Assembly (NCBI GenBank): GCA_009823505.1
Contig: VZQC01013708.1
Location: forward strand, 761,151-825,150
Source of the DNA: Rhizomys pruinosus
Taxonomy: Eukaryota > Chordata > Mammalia > Rodentia > Spalacidae
DNA length: 64,000 nt
Direction: 5' to 3'
Notes under the pieces: generated by a model
The model's database searches: none
What the model saw: only the letters and a program-made list of their open reading frames with translations
Told to the model about the DNA's origin: nothing
Made by a program: the position numbers and the translations under genes
Part shown: positions 44,072-54,095 of the stretch, piece after piece
Position numbering within the stretch: the first letter of the stretch is position 1
How the letters are laid out: each line of letters begins with the position of its first letter

Positions 44072-45608
44072 AAAGGGCTGGCTCTGGGGAAGGTCAAGGA
44101 AAGGACTGGCCCTGGGGAAGGTCGAGGAAGGGCTGGCCCTGGGGAAGGTCAAGGGAAGGGCTGGCCCTGGGGAAGGTCAAGGAAGGACTGGACCTGGGGA
44201 AGGTCAAGGAAGGACTGGCCCTGGGGAAGGTCAAGGAAGGGCTGGCCCTGGGGAAGGTCAAGGGAAGGGCTAGCCCTGGGGAAGGTCAAGGGAGGACTGG
44301 ACCTGGGGAAGGTCAAGGAAGGACTGGCCCTGGGGAAGGTCAAGGAAGGACTGGCCCTGGGGAAGGTCAAGGAAGGGCTGGGCCTGGGGAAGGTCAAGGA
44401 AGGTCTGGCCCTGGGGAAGGTCAAGGGAGGGCTGGCCCTGGGGAAGGTCAAGGGAGGACTGGCCCTGGGGAAGGTCAAGGGAGGGCTGGCCCTGGGGAAG
44501 GTCAAGGAAGGACTGGACCTGGGGAAGGTCAAGGGAGGACTGGACCTGGGGAAGGTCAAGGGAGGACTGGCCCTGGGGAAGGTCAAGGAAGGACTGGCCC
44601 TGGGGAAGGTCAAGGAAGGACTGGCTCTGGGGAAGGTCAAGGGAAGGGCTGGCCCTGGGGAAGGTCAAGGGAAGGGCTGGCCCTGGGAATGGTCAAGGAA
44701 GGACTGGCCCTGGGGAAGGTCAAGGAAGGACTGGCCCTGGGGAAGGTCAAGGAAGGACTGGACCTGGGGAAGGTCAAGGGAGGACTGGACCTGGGGAAGG
44801 TCAAGGGAAGGGCTGGCCCTGGGGAAGGTCAAGGGAAGGGCTGGCCCTGGGGAAGGTCAAGGAAGGACTGGCCCTGGGGAAGGTCAAGGGAGGGCTGGCC
44901 CTGGGGAAGGTCAAGGGAAGGGCTGGCCCTGGGGAAGGTCAAGGGAAGGGCTGGCCCTGGGGAAGGTCAAGGAAGGACTGGCCCTGGGGAAGGTCAAGGG
45001 AGGGCTGGCCCTGGGGAAGGTCAAGGGAAGGGCTGGCCCTGGGGAAGGTCAAGGGAGGACTGGGCCTGGGGAAGGTCAAGGGAGGGGCTGGCCCTGGGGA
45101 AGGTCAAGGGAGGACTGGACCTGGGGAAGGTCAAGGGAGGGGCTGGCCCTGGGGAAGGTCAAGGGAAGGGCTGGCCCTGGGGAAGGTCAAGGGAAGGGCT
45201 GGCCCTGGGGAAGGTCAAGGGAAGGGCTGGCCCTGGGGAAGGTCAAGGGAGGGCTGGCCCTGGGGAAGGTCAAGGGAAGGGCTGGCCCTGGGGAAGGTCA
45301 AGGAAGGGCTGGCCCTGGGGAAGGTCAAGGGAAGGGCTGGCCCTGGGGAAGGTCAAGGGAGGACTGGCCCTGGGGAAGGTCAAGGGAGGGCTGGCTCTGG
45401 GGAAGGTCAAGGGAGGACTGGTCCTGGGGAAGGTCAAGGGAAGGACTGGCCCTGGGGAAGGTCAAGGAAGGACTGGCCCTGGGGAAGGTCAAGGGAAGGA
45501 CTGGCCCTGGGGAAGGTCAAGGGAGGACTGGCCCTGGGGAAGGTCAAGGGAGGGCTGGCCCTGGGGAAGGTCAAGGAAGGACTGGCCCTGGGGAAGGTCA
45601 AGGCAAGG
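44072..45608 (+). repeat. G-rich 27/28-bp minisatellite, about 56 units
   Basis: Head-to-tail units of GGCTGGCCCTGGGGAAGGTC plus AAGGA or AAGGGA, 27 or 28 bp long. The length mix shifts the frame from unit to unit, yet the unit has no stop in any plus frame except one TAG near 44271. A 615-codon frame (43919-45766) therefore stays open, with LALGKVKEG / WPWGRSRE / AGPGEGQG translations. There is no signal, domain or splice support, so I treat it as repeat, not gene. Confidence 0.97.
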
Positions 45609-46180
45609 CTGTTTTGTTCTCCAGAGCAGTGCAGAGGAGGCCAAATGACGCCACCCAGGCGACGCTCTTAGAGGCAAGTCCAAAACAAGAGGTGGGGAGC
45701 CCATCTCCTTGGAGCTGTTTACTCTACATAACTCAAATAAACTCTGCTGTGCAGCAGTCCTCCTGAGCGAGGCCAGACAAGGCAGGCTCCCTCTCCCCCC
45801 ACCCTACACTAGGTCAGAGACGGGGCCTTCAAAACAACAGTAATCTAATTCTCAGGAACACAGGCATGCAATTTGATGGGACATCCTGAGTCTCTCAGTG
45901 AGGACTTGGAAGGGCCCTTGTTTTCTCTAGCTAAGGAAACGAGTCCTGGTTGGAGCATCTTGAAGACGCAGGGGCATGGATCCTGAATGGCTGCCTGGTC
46001 CCTGAACAACAGTGAAGGTGGCCCAGAGAAGAGGCTGCTTTCTCTGAAGTTCAGCCCTTCCCGGCCTGGGCGGTGAGGCAGGGTTTGTTTTCTGGAAGCA
46101 TCAGGCAATTGACAGGAAGTCTGTGTGAAGAATGTTTAAACAGCCAAGTCTGGTGGCAGAGGCCGCAGGAGATCCAAAGT
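45609..46180. other. Unique sequence, no gene recognised
   Basis: Contains an AATAAA at about 45736, 130 bases after the minisatellite. No other sign of a transcript. Confidence 0.5.
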
Positions 46181-46369
46181 TTAAGGCCTGGGCTGGGGAG
46201 ACGGCTCAGGCTGAGGCCCTGAGTTCAATCCCCACAACCCACACTGAAAAAAAGCCGGCTATCATGACACATACATGTGTCAGGAAGGTAGACACAGGAT
46301 CCCTGAGGCTTGCTGGCCTCGTGGCCTAGCCGACTAGATGAGTTTCAGGCCAGTAATCAACTCTGATTT
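46181..46369 (+). mobile_element. B4 SINE
   Basis: 'ctgggctggggagacggctc', 'aggccctgagttcaatcccc', A-rich joint and a B1-like remainder. Confidence 0.65.
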
Positions 46370-46386
46370 AAAAAGCAGATGGTTGG

Positions 46387-46978
46387 CCATAACGCGCCAG
46401 GCCAGTAGGATCGAAAGGTTATTCCTGGACAAACTGTCAGCCCATGAAAGGAAACAGCCAGAATTGACCAGAGTCCAAGTCAACAGCTCCAGAGAGAGTG
46501 GACTGTTCTACCTCTCATCCACCTGTGCCCCTTTTCTAAGCCTAGGGAACAACCTGCGGAAGAGGGGGCGTGGTAGAATGTAAGGGCTGCGATTGGGGTG
46601 AATGGTGAAACTACAGCAATGTAGTCTGGACACTCATTTGATCAACTTGATTGAACAAACAACCTGTCACCCCCCACTGGATGGTGGGGCTGTAGGTGTT
46701 TGGGCACAACAGCCTGCAGATAGGTTTTGCATGAAGGATGCTTGTACTCATGGATTATCACTTATAGCTAAAAATGAAAAAAAAAAAAAAACTGAGAGAA
46801 AGATGCAGGACATTTATGGCAGAATCATGACATCTGGATGGGGTGGGGGTTGGGGGGGGGGAGGGAAAGGGAAATAAGCCTGAACTGAATTGGAAAAAAT
46901 GTATGAAATGCACAAAGCATCAATAAAAACTAATTAAAAAAAAAAAAAAAGAAAGTCTTTGAGGCTCTTAAAAAAAAA
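46387..46978 (+). mobile_element. 5'-truncated L1 insertion with two poly(A) stretches
   Basis: Bounded by a 17-bp duplication AAAAAGCAGATGGTTGG (46370-46386 and 46979-46995). The 3' UTR part has 'gatgcaggacatttatggca', a G-rich tract, 'tatgaaatgcacaaagcatc' and AATAAA, then poly(A). Then come about 20 further bases (GAAAGTCTTTGAGGCTCTT) and a second poly(A). That arrangement suggests a short 3' transduction. Confidence 0.85.
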
Positions 46979-46995
46979 AAAAAGCAGATGGTTGG

Positions 46996-47200
46996 GTTGG
47001 AGAGATGGCTTGGTCTTTAAGAGCACTGGCTGCTCTCGAAGAGGACCCAAGTTCAATTCCCAGCACCCATATGATGGCAAACAACTGTCTGTAACCCAGT
47101 TCCAGGGGATCCAACATCCTCTTCTGACCTCCAGCACTGCACAACATGGGTGCACTCATATACATGCAGGCAGTACACTTACACACATAAAAAATAAAAA
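46996..47200 (+). mobile_element. Old B2/B3 SINE
   Basis: 'ttggagagatggcttggtct', 'acccaagttcaattcccagc', 'gcactgcacaacatgggtgc', A-rich tail. Confidence 0.85.
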
Positions 47201-47261
47201 CAAAACACAAGATATCCTCTGCATATATGTGTACCCACACAAAAATGCACACCTTCACTCA

Positions 47262-47262
47262 G

Positions 47263-47299
<37 letters not shown>
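47262..47299. repeat. (CA)n microsatellite
   Basis: CA run ending GCGC. A B1 fragment (about 47300-47370) and an ID-like head (about 47374-47480) follow. Confidence 0.9.
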
Positions 47300-47300
<1 letters not shown>

Positions 47301-47479
47301 GCCTGCCTGTGCTACAGAATGAGATCAAGGCCAGCCTGGACAACTTAGACCGCGTCTCAAAATAGTTAAAAAGGGGCTGGGAATGTCACCCAGGGGTGAG
47401 GTGTTTGTCTGTCATGCGAGAAGCATCTGAGAGAGGATAAGAACCCAAGAGACCTCTTTCATGAATACCCTGCTGTCTC

Positions 47480-48914
47480 TGAGGACAGCGGCCCCATCAT
47501 AGGCTGGGGACCAGAATAGAATGCCGATTGAGAACACGACCCTCAGAACAGGCGGATGGAACTGGCTGCCAACAGTTGCCCCATTAGTAGGCTATGGGGA
47601 CATAGAATATTTTCTCTTGGAAGCTTGCGTTTAAAAATACATCTTTCTTCAGAGCTGACTGGGGAGTGGATGGGAAATTCGAAGCCTTCGTCTGTGCTGA
47701 GGGGACAAGCACACTCTCTGATTCAATGTGGCTTGCTTACCATGCCTCCTTGCCCCTTGAGAGTGCCTGAGACCCTGGTTCTCAAGCAATCCAAGTTTAA
47801 TGGTAGCCAGATAAGCACGGCTCCTTTACAATCTGGTTCACAGGATTGGGGGTGCAGCATGCTCTTCTAACCTTGGCAGGGTCCTAGATTCCATCTCTAG
47901 CACTGCTGTGCTTAAGAGCCATTGTCCTCTAGGGGAACTTGCTGAATGACCATGAAAAGAAAGAGGACAGGGCAGGGGGTAATGTTGCACCCCTCTCTCT
48001 AGACCTGTCCCAGAAAACACATCTCTTCTAGTTTCCTTAAAAGTGCTGTAATTACTACTCACTACCTAAAGATAGCTAGGAACCAATCCAGCAGAGGTCA
48101 CTTTAAAAACCTGGTCACTGAATTCCACGTTCAAGTTCAAGTGCTGAATGATCCCCTCTCTCAGCCTACCCAGCACAGTACTGCCGGCTCGCCTGTAAAT
48201 ATCGTGCTGACAGATGGCCCTGCAGGGTGGGGCACAGCTCTACCCAGAGAGGTCTTAGGCAGCTCGAGAGAGGTTGACTTTGGAGGAACCTCTGACATCT
48301 CTACAAGTCCAAACGTATGTTCTCAGTAAAAAACAACAGGTGATGAGCTGTCAGGCAGAGAACTTGCCAGATCTACCCATGGGCACCCAGGGCTTGGCAC
48401 CCTTCCCCAGGGGGAGCCTCAAGAGAGCAGATCGACATGGCAGGGTCAAGTTCAAGTTTGTCTCAATGAAACTCTAGGGACTTTCTTCTTGAAAAACAAC
48501 AGGGACAGTGTGACAGCTAAAGAAAAGGGTCCCAGGGGGAACTTTCCCAGGGACATCTCTGCCGGCTGGAGACTGCTGCGAGTGACATGTAAGACAGGCA
48601 GCAGGAACGGGGGGGGAGGGGGGGGAGCCCAGGTGAGCATGCTAATTAGCCAGGGAGCAGAAACACTGGCTGGCAGACAGAGATTCTGGAAGAAGCCATG
48701 TCATGATAATTGCAGTGATTATTGTTGCCGAAGGCAATGGGCCCAGGAGCAGTGGATTGCTTGGGCCAAGGCCCCCAGTGACAATCTCTAAGATGAAGAG
48801 ATCGGCAAGGTGCAACCCTGCAGTCTTCTGTTGTTTCATTTGGGGTGTTTGTAAACAAAAGGAAAATCAAGTTTAATGGTGGCCAACAGATAAACATGGC
48901 CACTTTAAATCTGG
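47480..48914. other. SINE-free unique sequence, no gene recognised
   Basis: About 1.4 kb without recognisable interspersed repeats. Two diverged copies of a 50-bp segment occur at about 47793 and 48867 ('caagtttaatggt' ... 'aatctggtt'). A block at 48690-48790 (CATGTCATGATAATTGCAGT, ATTATTGTT) looks regulatory in composition. No frame with a domain. Confidence 0.5.
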
Positions 48915-49075
48915 TTTACCAGCCCCAGGAGATGGCTTAGTCAGAAAGAGGTTTGCCACCAAGCCCTGAGTTTGATTCCTGGATATGAAAGAAGAACACA
49001 CAGGCTTGTTGCACCCACACATACATATGTACCATGCATATGTATCATACACACATATATACATTATAAAAAAAT
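48915..49075 (+). mobile_element. B4-like SINE remnant
   Basis: 'ccccaggagatggcttagtc', 'gccctgagtttgattcctgg', with a CA/TA-rich tail. A 5' B2 fragment ('agagatggctcagcggttaa') lies at about 49092-49130. Confidence 0.6.
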
Positions 49076-49140
49076 AATTACAATCTGTTTCATGGGGTTA
49101 GAGAGATGGCTCAGCGGTTAAGAGCCCTTCCTTGCCAAGC

Positions 49141-49684
49141 CCCTTGGTGCTGCTGTGTGAGGTCACTGCTCTGGAACATGCCACCTCTGTCAGAACAAGC
49201 CTTCCGGGCAGTCGTCCCGTGGCCAGGCCAGCAGGGTGGGCGGTGCTGGACCTGCAGCTACCTCTGATGAGGTTTCTTCCTGGCTCTATTTTTGGCAGAT
49301 TTTCTCATTCTTGGTTTTTATCACAAGCCCATCGGGCAAATGACAGCAGAATTGCAAGCTTGAACGGGCTTGCTAGACGGACCAGCTTTCTTCCTGTGAG
49401 CTGCAGCTGACTGCTACAAAGAGCTCTGTGAGGATGAGCGGTCCTGGCTAATTCTTCCTGTGATTCGCTTTTGAGTTTTAAAATATCTTGTTTCGGTCTC
49501 CCTGGTTGTGAGGAGTAAGGGAGAGAATGAGATGTGCCTAAGAGCGCTGCGGTTATAATAGGCACCTGCCAAGGTCCCCTTCACTCTGGAGTTCCGCCCT
49601 TCAGAGCACCCAAGGACACTTCCAAGGGATCACTCCCAGGTACATTTACAATTCAAAGGGACTGCTGGTAAACTTCCAGTTTCA
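49141..49684. other. Unique sequence, no gene recognised
   Basis: About 540 bases. Frames of 86-92 codons on opposite strands, without a domain. Confidence 0.5.
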
Positions 49685-50120
49685 TGGTCTGGGAGCGAGC
49701 ACAGTAGGTAAAGTGCTTGCCATAGAAGTGTGAAGACCCTGGGAGGCAGAGGCAGGCGGATCTTTGTGAGTTCAAGGCCAGCCTGGTCTACAGAGTGAGT
49801 TCCAGGACAGCTGGGGCTACACGGAGACCCTGTCTCGAAAAGACCAAAAAAAAAAAAAAAAAAAAAAGTGTGAAGACCCAAGTTCAGAACCCTAGAGCCT
49901 AGGTAAAAACCCGAGGTGGTAGCCCAGGTCTGTAAGCTGAGTCTATGCAGAAATACAGGAAGTCCCTGGAAGCTCTCTGAGCAGCTAGCCTGGTGTATGC
50001 AGTAACAGACAAGAGACCCCGTGTCAAATGGGGGAAGGTAGAGAAAGGGGGATGCCAAGGTTGTCCTCTAGTCACCCCGCGAAGATGCAGACATTCACTA
50101 CACACACACTCATACCATAA
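49685..50120 (+). mobile_element. B4 SINE split by a 5'-truncated B1
   Basis: Head 'cacagtaggtaaagtgcttg', rest from 'acccaagttcagaaccctag' to a CA-rich tail. The B1 at 49742-49867 lacks its first 45 bases or so, ends in poly(A), and is flanked by GTGTGAAGACCC at 49730 and 49868. Confidence 0.85.
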
Positions 50121-50217
50121 CATAAAGTAAACTTGCAGTTTAGCAGAAACAGGGAGCTTCGTGGGGCATAAGCCTCACTTCCCACATCCCCATCACTCAA
50201 AGATTTCTTGGAAGCCA

Positions 50218-50362
50218 GATGTGGTGGTGCACGCTTTTAATCCTAAACACTCAGGGGGCAGAGACAGGCAGGCAAGTGGCTTTCTTTGAGATTGAGTGCA
50301 GCCTGGTCTACATAATGAGTTCCAGGCCAGCTGTGGCTACAGGAAGACCCTGTCTAAAAAAA
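50218..50362 (+). mobile_element. B1 SINE
   Basis: 'gatgtggtggtgcacgcttt' to 'gaccctgtctaaaaaaaa'. Confidence 0.9.
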
Positions 50363-50372
50363 AAAAAAATTA

Positions 50373-50490
50373 GCCAGGCATGGTCGTGCACGCCTTTAAT
50401 CTCAGCACTCAGGAGGCAGAGGCAAGTGGACCAGAAAGTTCCAGACCAGCTAGTGCTATAGGGAAAGACTGTCTCAAAAAGACCAGAAAA
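50373..50490 (+). mobile_element. B1 SINE, internally deleted
   Basis: 'gccaggcatggtcgtgcacg' to 'actgtctcaaaaagaccaga', with part of the middle missing. Confidence 0.9.
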
Positions 50491-50614
50491 AAAAATTAAA
50501 CCAAAATCCAACCCCCCTAAAACAGCAACCTTGCCCATCTCTTGGACTATCAGTATTCCCCAATGTGCTTTACGTAGAGGTGGGATGGATTTAGCTAAAT
50601 CCCCCAGAGTAGGA

Positions 50615-50740
50615 AGATTTATAACAGGGTGTGCTGAGGTGTCCCTGTACTCTCAGTGTGAGGCGAGGCAGGAGAATCATGGATTCCAGGCCAGCCTGGG
50701 GTAAAAACAAACAAAAACAAACAAACAAACAAACAAACTA
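50615..50740 (+). mobile_element. Old B1-like SINE with (AAAC)n tail
   Basis: 'gtgctgaggtgtccctgtac', 'attccaggccagcctggggt', then AAAC repeats. Confidence 0.65.
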
Positions 50741-50854
50741 GAAGGTAGGGCTGTCTAAAACTCTGGATAGAGCAAGTCCAGCCAGTCGCAGAGGGAGAGG
50801 TAATAGGTTCCCACCAGACAGGAAGCCTGAACACCCAGCTGGAGGCAGTGGGTG

Positions 50855-51030
50855 CGGCCTCAGTAATCCTCTAGGGCGGAGGCTTAGAGAGAGGCGGGGA
50901 GGGCGGCCACCGACACTGCAGCAGCAGGAAGCGGTGATTCATAAATCACCGTGGAGGAGCCCTAATCCCAGCCCTTCACCGCTTCCCTCCAGGCCTGCTC
51001 CATTGCCACACTGCACCACAGCTAATCCTT
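50855..51030. promoter_or_regulatory. Candidate regulatory block: palindrome and three TAATCC motifs
   Basis: CGGTGATT-CATA-AATCACCG (50932-50951) is an inverted repeat with 8-bp arms. TAATCC occurs at 50864, 50963 and 51023. TAATCC is the core recognised by OTX/CRX-type homeodomains. The block is GC-rich and SINE-free. Function is inferred from motifs alone. Confidence 0.35.
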
Positions 51031-51103
51031 TCCCTAGGGATGGGATGCTACTGGCTGTGCAGAGCCTCGCTCATCCTAGTTCTTGATTGGACTAGAGATC
51101 CCT

Positions 51104-51395
51104 CACAGGGCTGCCGAGATGACTCAGTGGTACAGAGCCTGCGCGGCAGGCACGAGGGCCTGAGTTTGGCTGCTCAGAACTTACATAAAAAGCCGGGCAT
51201 GGTGGCGTGCCACTGGAACGAACCTCAGTGCTGAGCAAGTGGAGACAGGCCGGTCCCAGCTTGTGGGTAAGCTCTAGCTTCAGTGAGAGACTGCCTCACA
51301 GAGTAAGACGAGGAAGGCGCCTCATGTCTGTGACCTTCACGTTCGAGGGTACACACATACATGTCCCTCTGCATGCACATGTGCACACTTGAACA
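51104..51395 (+). mobile_element. B4 SINE, nearly full length
   Basis: 'gccgagatgactcagtggta', 'aaaaagccgggcatggtggc', 'cagtgagagactgcctcaca', with a CA/TG tail. Confidence 0.8.
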
Positions 51396-51886
51396 GATCT
51401 AACATAGAGAAAGGAACAGGGAGAGAGTGGAAGGTGGGGAGGGAGAGTGAGAGAGGACAAGAACCAGGAATGGACACCCAGCCCCAGGCTCCCACCTAGT
51501 GTATCTTAGAGACCCTCACACCTTCTCCGCCCAGTTTCAGAGGCCCTGACAAGATCACCCCGGGTCATCATGTAGGTTTTCTTCCTGGGAGTCAGGTCTG
51601 CGTCATTACGGGACAGCTATCAGGCGGTCCTGAATGCTTTGTCCTCTGCTCTGGCTGAGCAGAACCCAATGCTTCGGGGTCTCTGCGCCTTTGCAGACAT
51701 GGTTCTGCCTGTGTGGCTGCCCCCACCGTGCTCTTCCATCTGTGGACCTGTCCTTTCAGATCTAGGTCAGGGCTCTTCTCTTAGAGCTACCAGTTGTGGG
51801 CACAGTGAGTCACTCTTGGATCCACAGTACTCTCTGGAGGCTGGGAGGGCCAGTCAAGTATGACAGCAGGTTGGTTCTGCCTGCAG

Positions 51887-51889
<3 letters not shown>
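51396..51889. other. Unique sequence, no gene recognised
   Basis: No interspersed repeat or domain-bearing frame seen. Confidence 0.5.
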
Positions 51890-51925
<36 letters not shown>

Positions 51926-52016
51926 CACAGAACATGTTTGCAGTATTGGGTATCAAGCCCAGGACCTTGCACATGCTAGCCAAATGCTTTACACCTGGGC
52001 TGCCTCCCCAGCCCTA
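51890..52016 (-). mobile_element. (GT)n and antisense ID/B4 head
   Basis: GT run to about 51922, then 'gtattgggtatcaagcccag', 'gctgcctccccagccct'. Confidence 0.65.
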
Positions 52017-52916
52017 TGTTTTCAAGAGACGGGGAAGAATCCATCCTCTCAGAATTGTACCTGCCTGGTGCTCAGTGAAGATTGTATTTTCCAAATCTGA
52101 TAGTATGAAGGGATGGTATAACCAGGGCCAGGTGGTGGGGGCAGAATCCAAGGGGACTTTCCTGAATCTAGACAAATAGTCATGGAGCTGCAGGCCCAGC
52201 CCCTGATGAGCTCAGGGGTACTGTGTCTAAGGGGTGATTTTGCTCTCTGGGCCTGAGCCTCATTTTGAGAGCTTGTTCCACTTTGGCGGTTTCTGCTTCC
52301 CATTTCTACATGTTTATGGCAATGTCTTCTTAGATGGTTATACAGTCTCCAAAGATTGGCTAAGGAGAGTCCAGTGAGCTGCAGTGCGTGGGAGAGGGTG
52401 GACTGATGGGACAGGTGGAGGCCAGGAGACAGACAGGGGACTATCACAGCCTCCGGCCTGGCTGGGATCCCAGCCAGCATCAAGGTGCTGCACGGAGCAT
52501 GCCTACATTTCCCTGTCTGTTAAGAGGTAATGGGTCCCTTATCGAAGCATTTGGAAAATCCAACAGACCAGACATGGGAAGCCCATAGAGTGGCCTGGTA
52601 CATGTATCACACATGGACTACTGGCCCTTGGCTTTCAGACTCTGTGATAGGGTCCTATATGGACTCCCCAGCTGACAGGTCATCACCCAAGATCTCTACT
52701 TACATTTTTGGTCTCTGAGATGAGCTTAATGCTGACCTTGCTGGTAGTAGTAAGAACCAGTGAAGTGGTGGACGTGCGTGTAAGCTCTGAGGACATCCGA
52801 GACTGTTGTTAAGGTACCTGGAAAAAGGTACAAGGAATGCAGAGCACTATGGGATCTTGCTGCATGACAGTTACTCTTATGCACTCCAGACTAATTAACC
52901 TTCCATTTCTGGAAAG
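52017..52916. other. Unique sequence, no gene recognised
   Basis: About 900 bases without SINEs. A 144-codon minus-strand frame (52049-52483) has no recognised domain. Confidence 0.55.
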
Positions 52917-54094
52917 TGATCCTTCGGCCTCCTTCTAGGGGTCTACGCATTTAGCTAGTGATCCTTCAGCCTCCTTCTAGGGGGTCTATGCATTTAGCTA
53001 GTGATCCTTCAGCCTCCTTCTAGGGGTCTATGCATTTAGTTAGTGATCCTTCAGCCTCCTTCTAGGGGTCTATGCATTTAGCTAGTGATCCTTTGGCCTC
53101 CTTTTAAGGGTCTATGCATTTAGCTAGTGATCCTTCAGCCTCCTTCTAGGGGTCTATGTATTTAGCTAGTGATCCTTCAGCCTCCTTCTAGGGGTCTATG
53201 TATTTAGCTAGTGATCCTTCAGCCTCCTTTTAAGGGTCTACGCATTTAGCTAGTGATCCTTCGGCCTCCTTCTAGGGGTCTACACATTTAGCTAGTGTTC
53301 CTTCAGCCTCCTTCTAGGGGTCTATGCATTTAGTTAGTGATCCTTCAGCCTCCTTCTAGGGGTCTATGCATTTAGCTAGTGATCCTTCGGCCTCCTTTTA
53401 AGGGTCTATGCATTTAGCTAGTGATCCTTCAGCCTCCTTCTAGGGGTCTACGTATTTAGCTAGTGATCCTTCAGCCTCCTTCTAGGGGTCTATGTATTTA
53501 GCTAGTGATCCTTCAGCCTCCTTCTAGGGGTCTATGTATTTAGCTAGTGATCCTTCAGCCTCCTTTTAAGGGTCTACGCATTTAGCTAGTGATCCTTCGG
53601 CCTCCTTCTAGGGGTCTACACATTTAGCTAGTGTTCCTTCAGCCTCCTTCTAGGGGTCTATGCATTTAGTTAGTGATCCTTCAGCCTCCTTCTAGGGGTC
53701 TATGCATTTAGCTAGTGATCCTTCGGCCTCCTTTTAAGGGTCTATGCATTTAGCTAGTGATCCTTCAGCTTCCTTCTAGGGGTCTACGCATTTAGCTAGT
53801 GATCCTTCGGCCTCCTTCTAGGGGTCTATGCATTTAGCTAGTGATCCTTCGGCTTCCTTTTAAGGGTCTATGCATTTAGCTAGTGATCCTTCAGCTTCCT
53901 TCTAGGGGTCTACGCATTTAGCTAGTGATCCTTCGGCCTCCTTCTAGGGGTCTATGCATTTAGCTAGTGATCCTTCGGCTTCCTTTTAAGGGTCTATGCA
54001 TTTAGCTAGTGATCCTTCAGCTTCCTTCTAGGGGTCTACGCATTTAGCTAGTGATCCTTCGGCCTCCTTCTAGGGGGTCTATGCATTTAGCTAC
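52917..54094 (+). repeat. 42-bp minisatellite, about 28 units, higher-order structure
   Basis: Unit GTGATCCTTCAGCCTCCTTC + TAGGGGTCTATGCATTTAGC + TA. Variants (TTTTAAGGG, CGGCC, TACACA, GTGTTCC) recur in order. The TACACATTTA variant returns after exactly 336 bases (8 units; 53281 and 53617). A 3-unit, 126-bp pattern (CAGCTTCC at 53766, 53892, 54018) repeats at the distal end. No frame of note. Confidence 0.97.
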
Positions 54095-54095
54095 T

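Noticed and set aside
43919..45766. 615-codon open reading frame as a protein-coding gene
   Set aside because: It is the translation of a 27/28-bp minisatellite whose unit lacks stops in all plus frames. There is no domain, no constant protein period because the frame shifts between units, and no splice or promoter support.
2086..54094. Tandem arrays resembling CRISPR
   Set aside because: The units are directly contiguous or separated by (CA)n, with no unique spacers, and the DNA is clearly rodent nuclear sequence.
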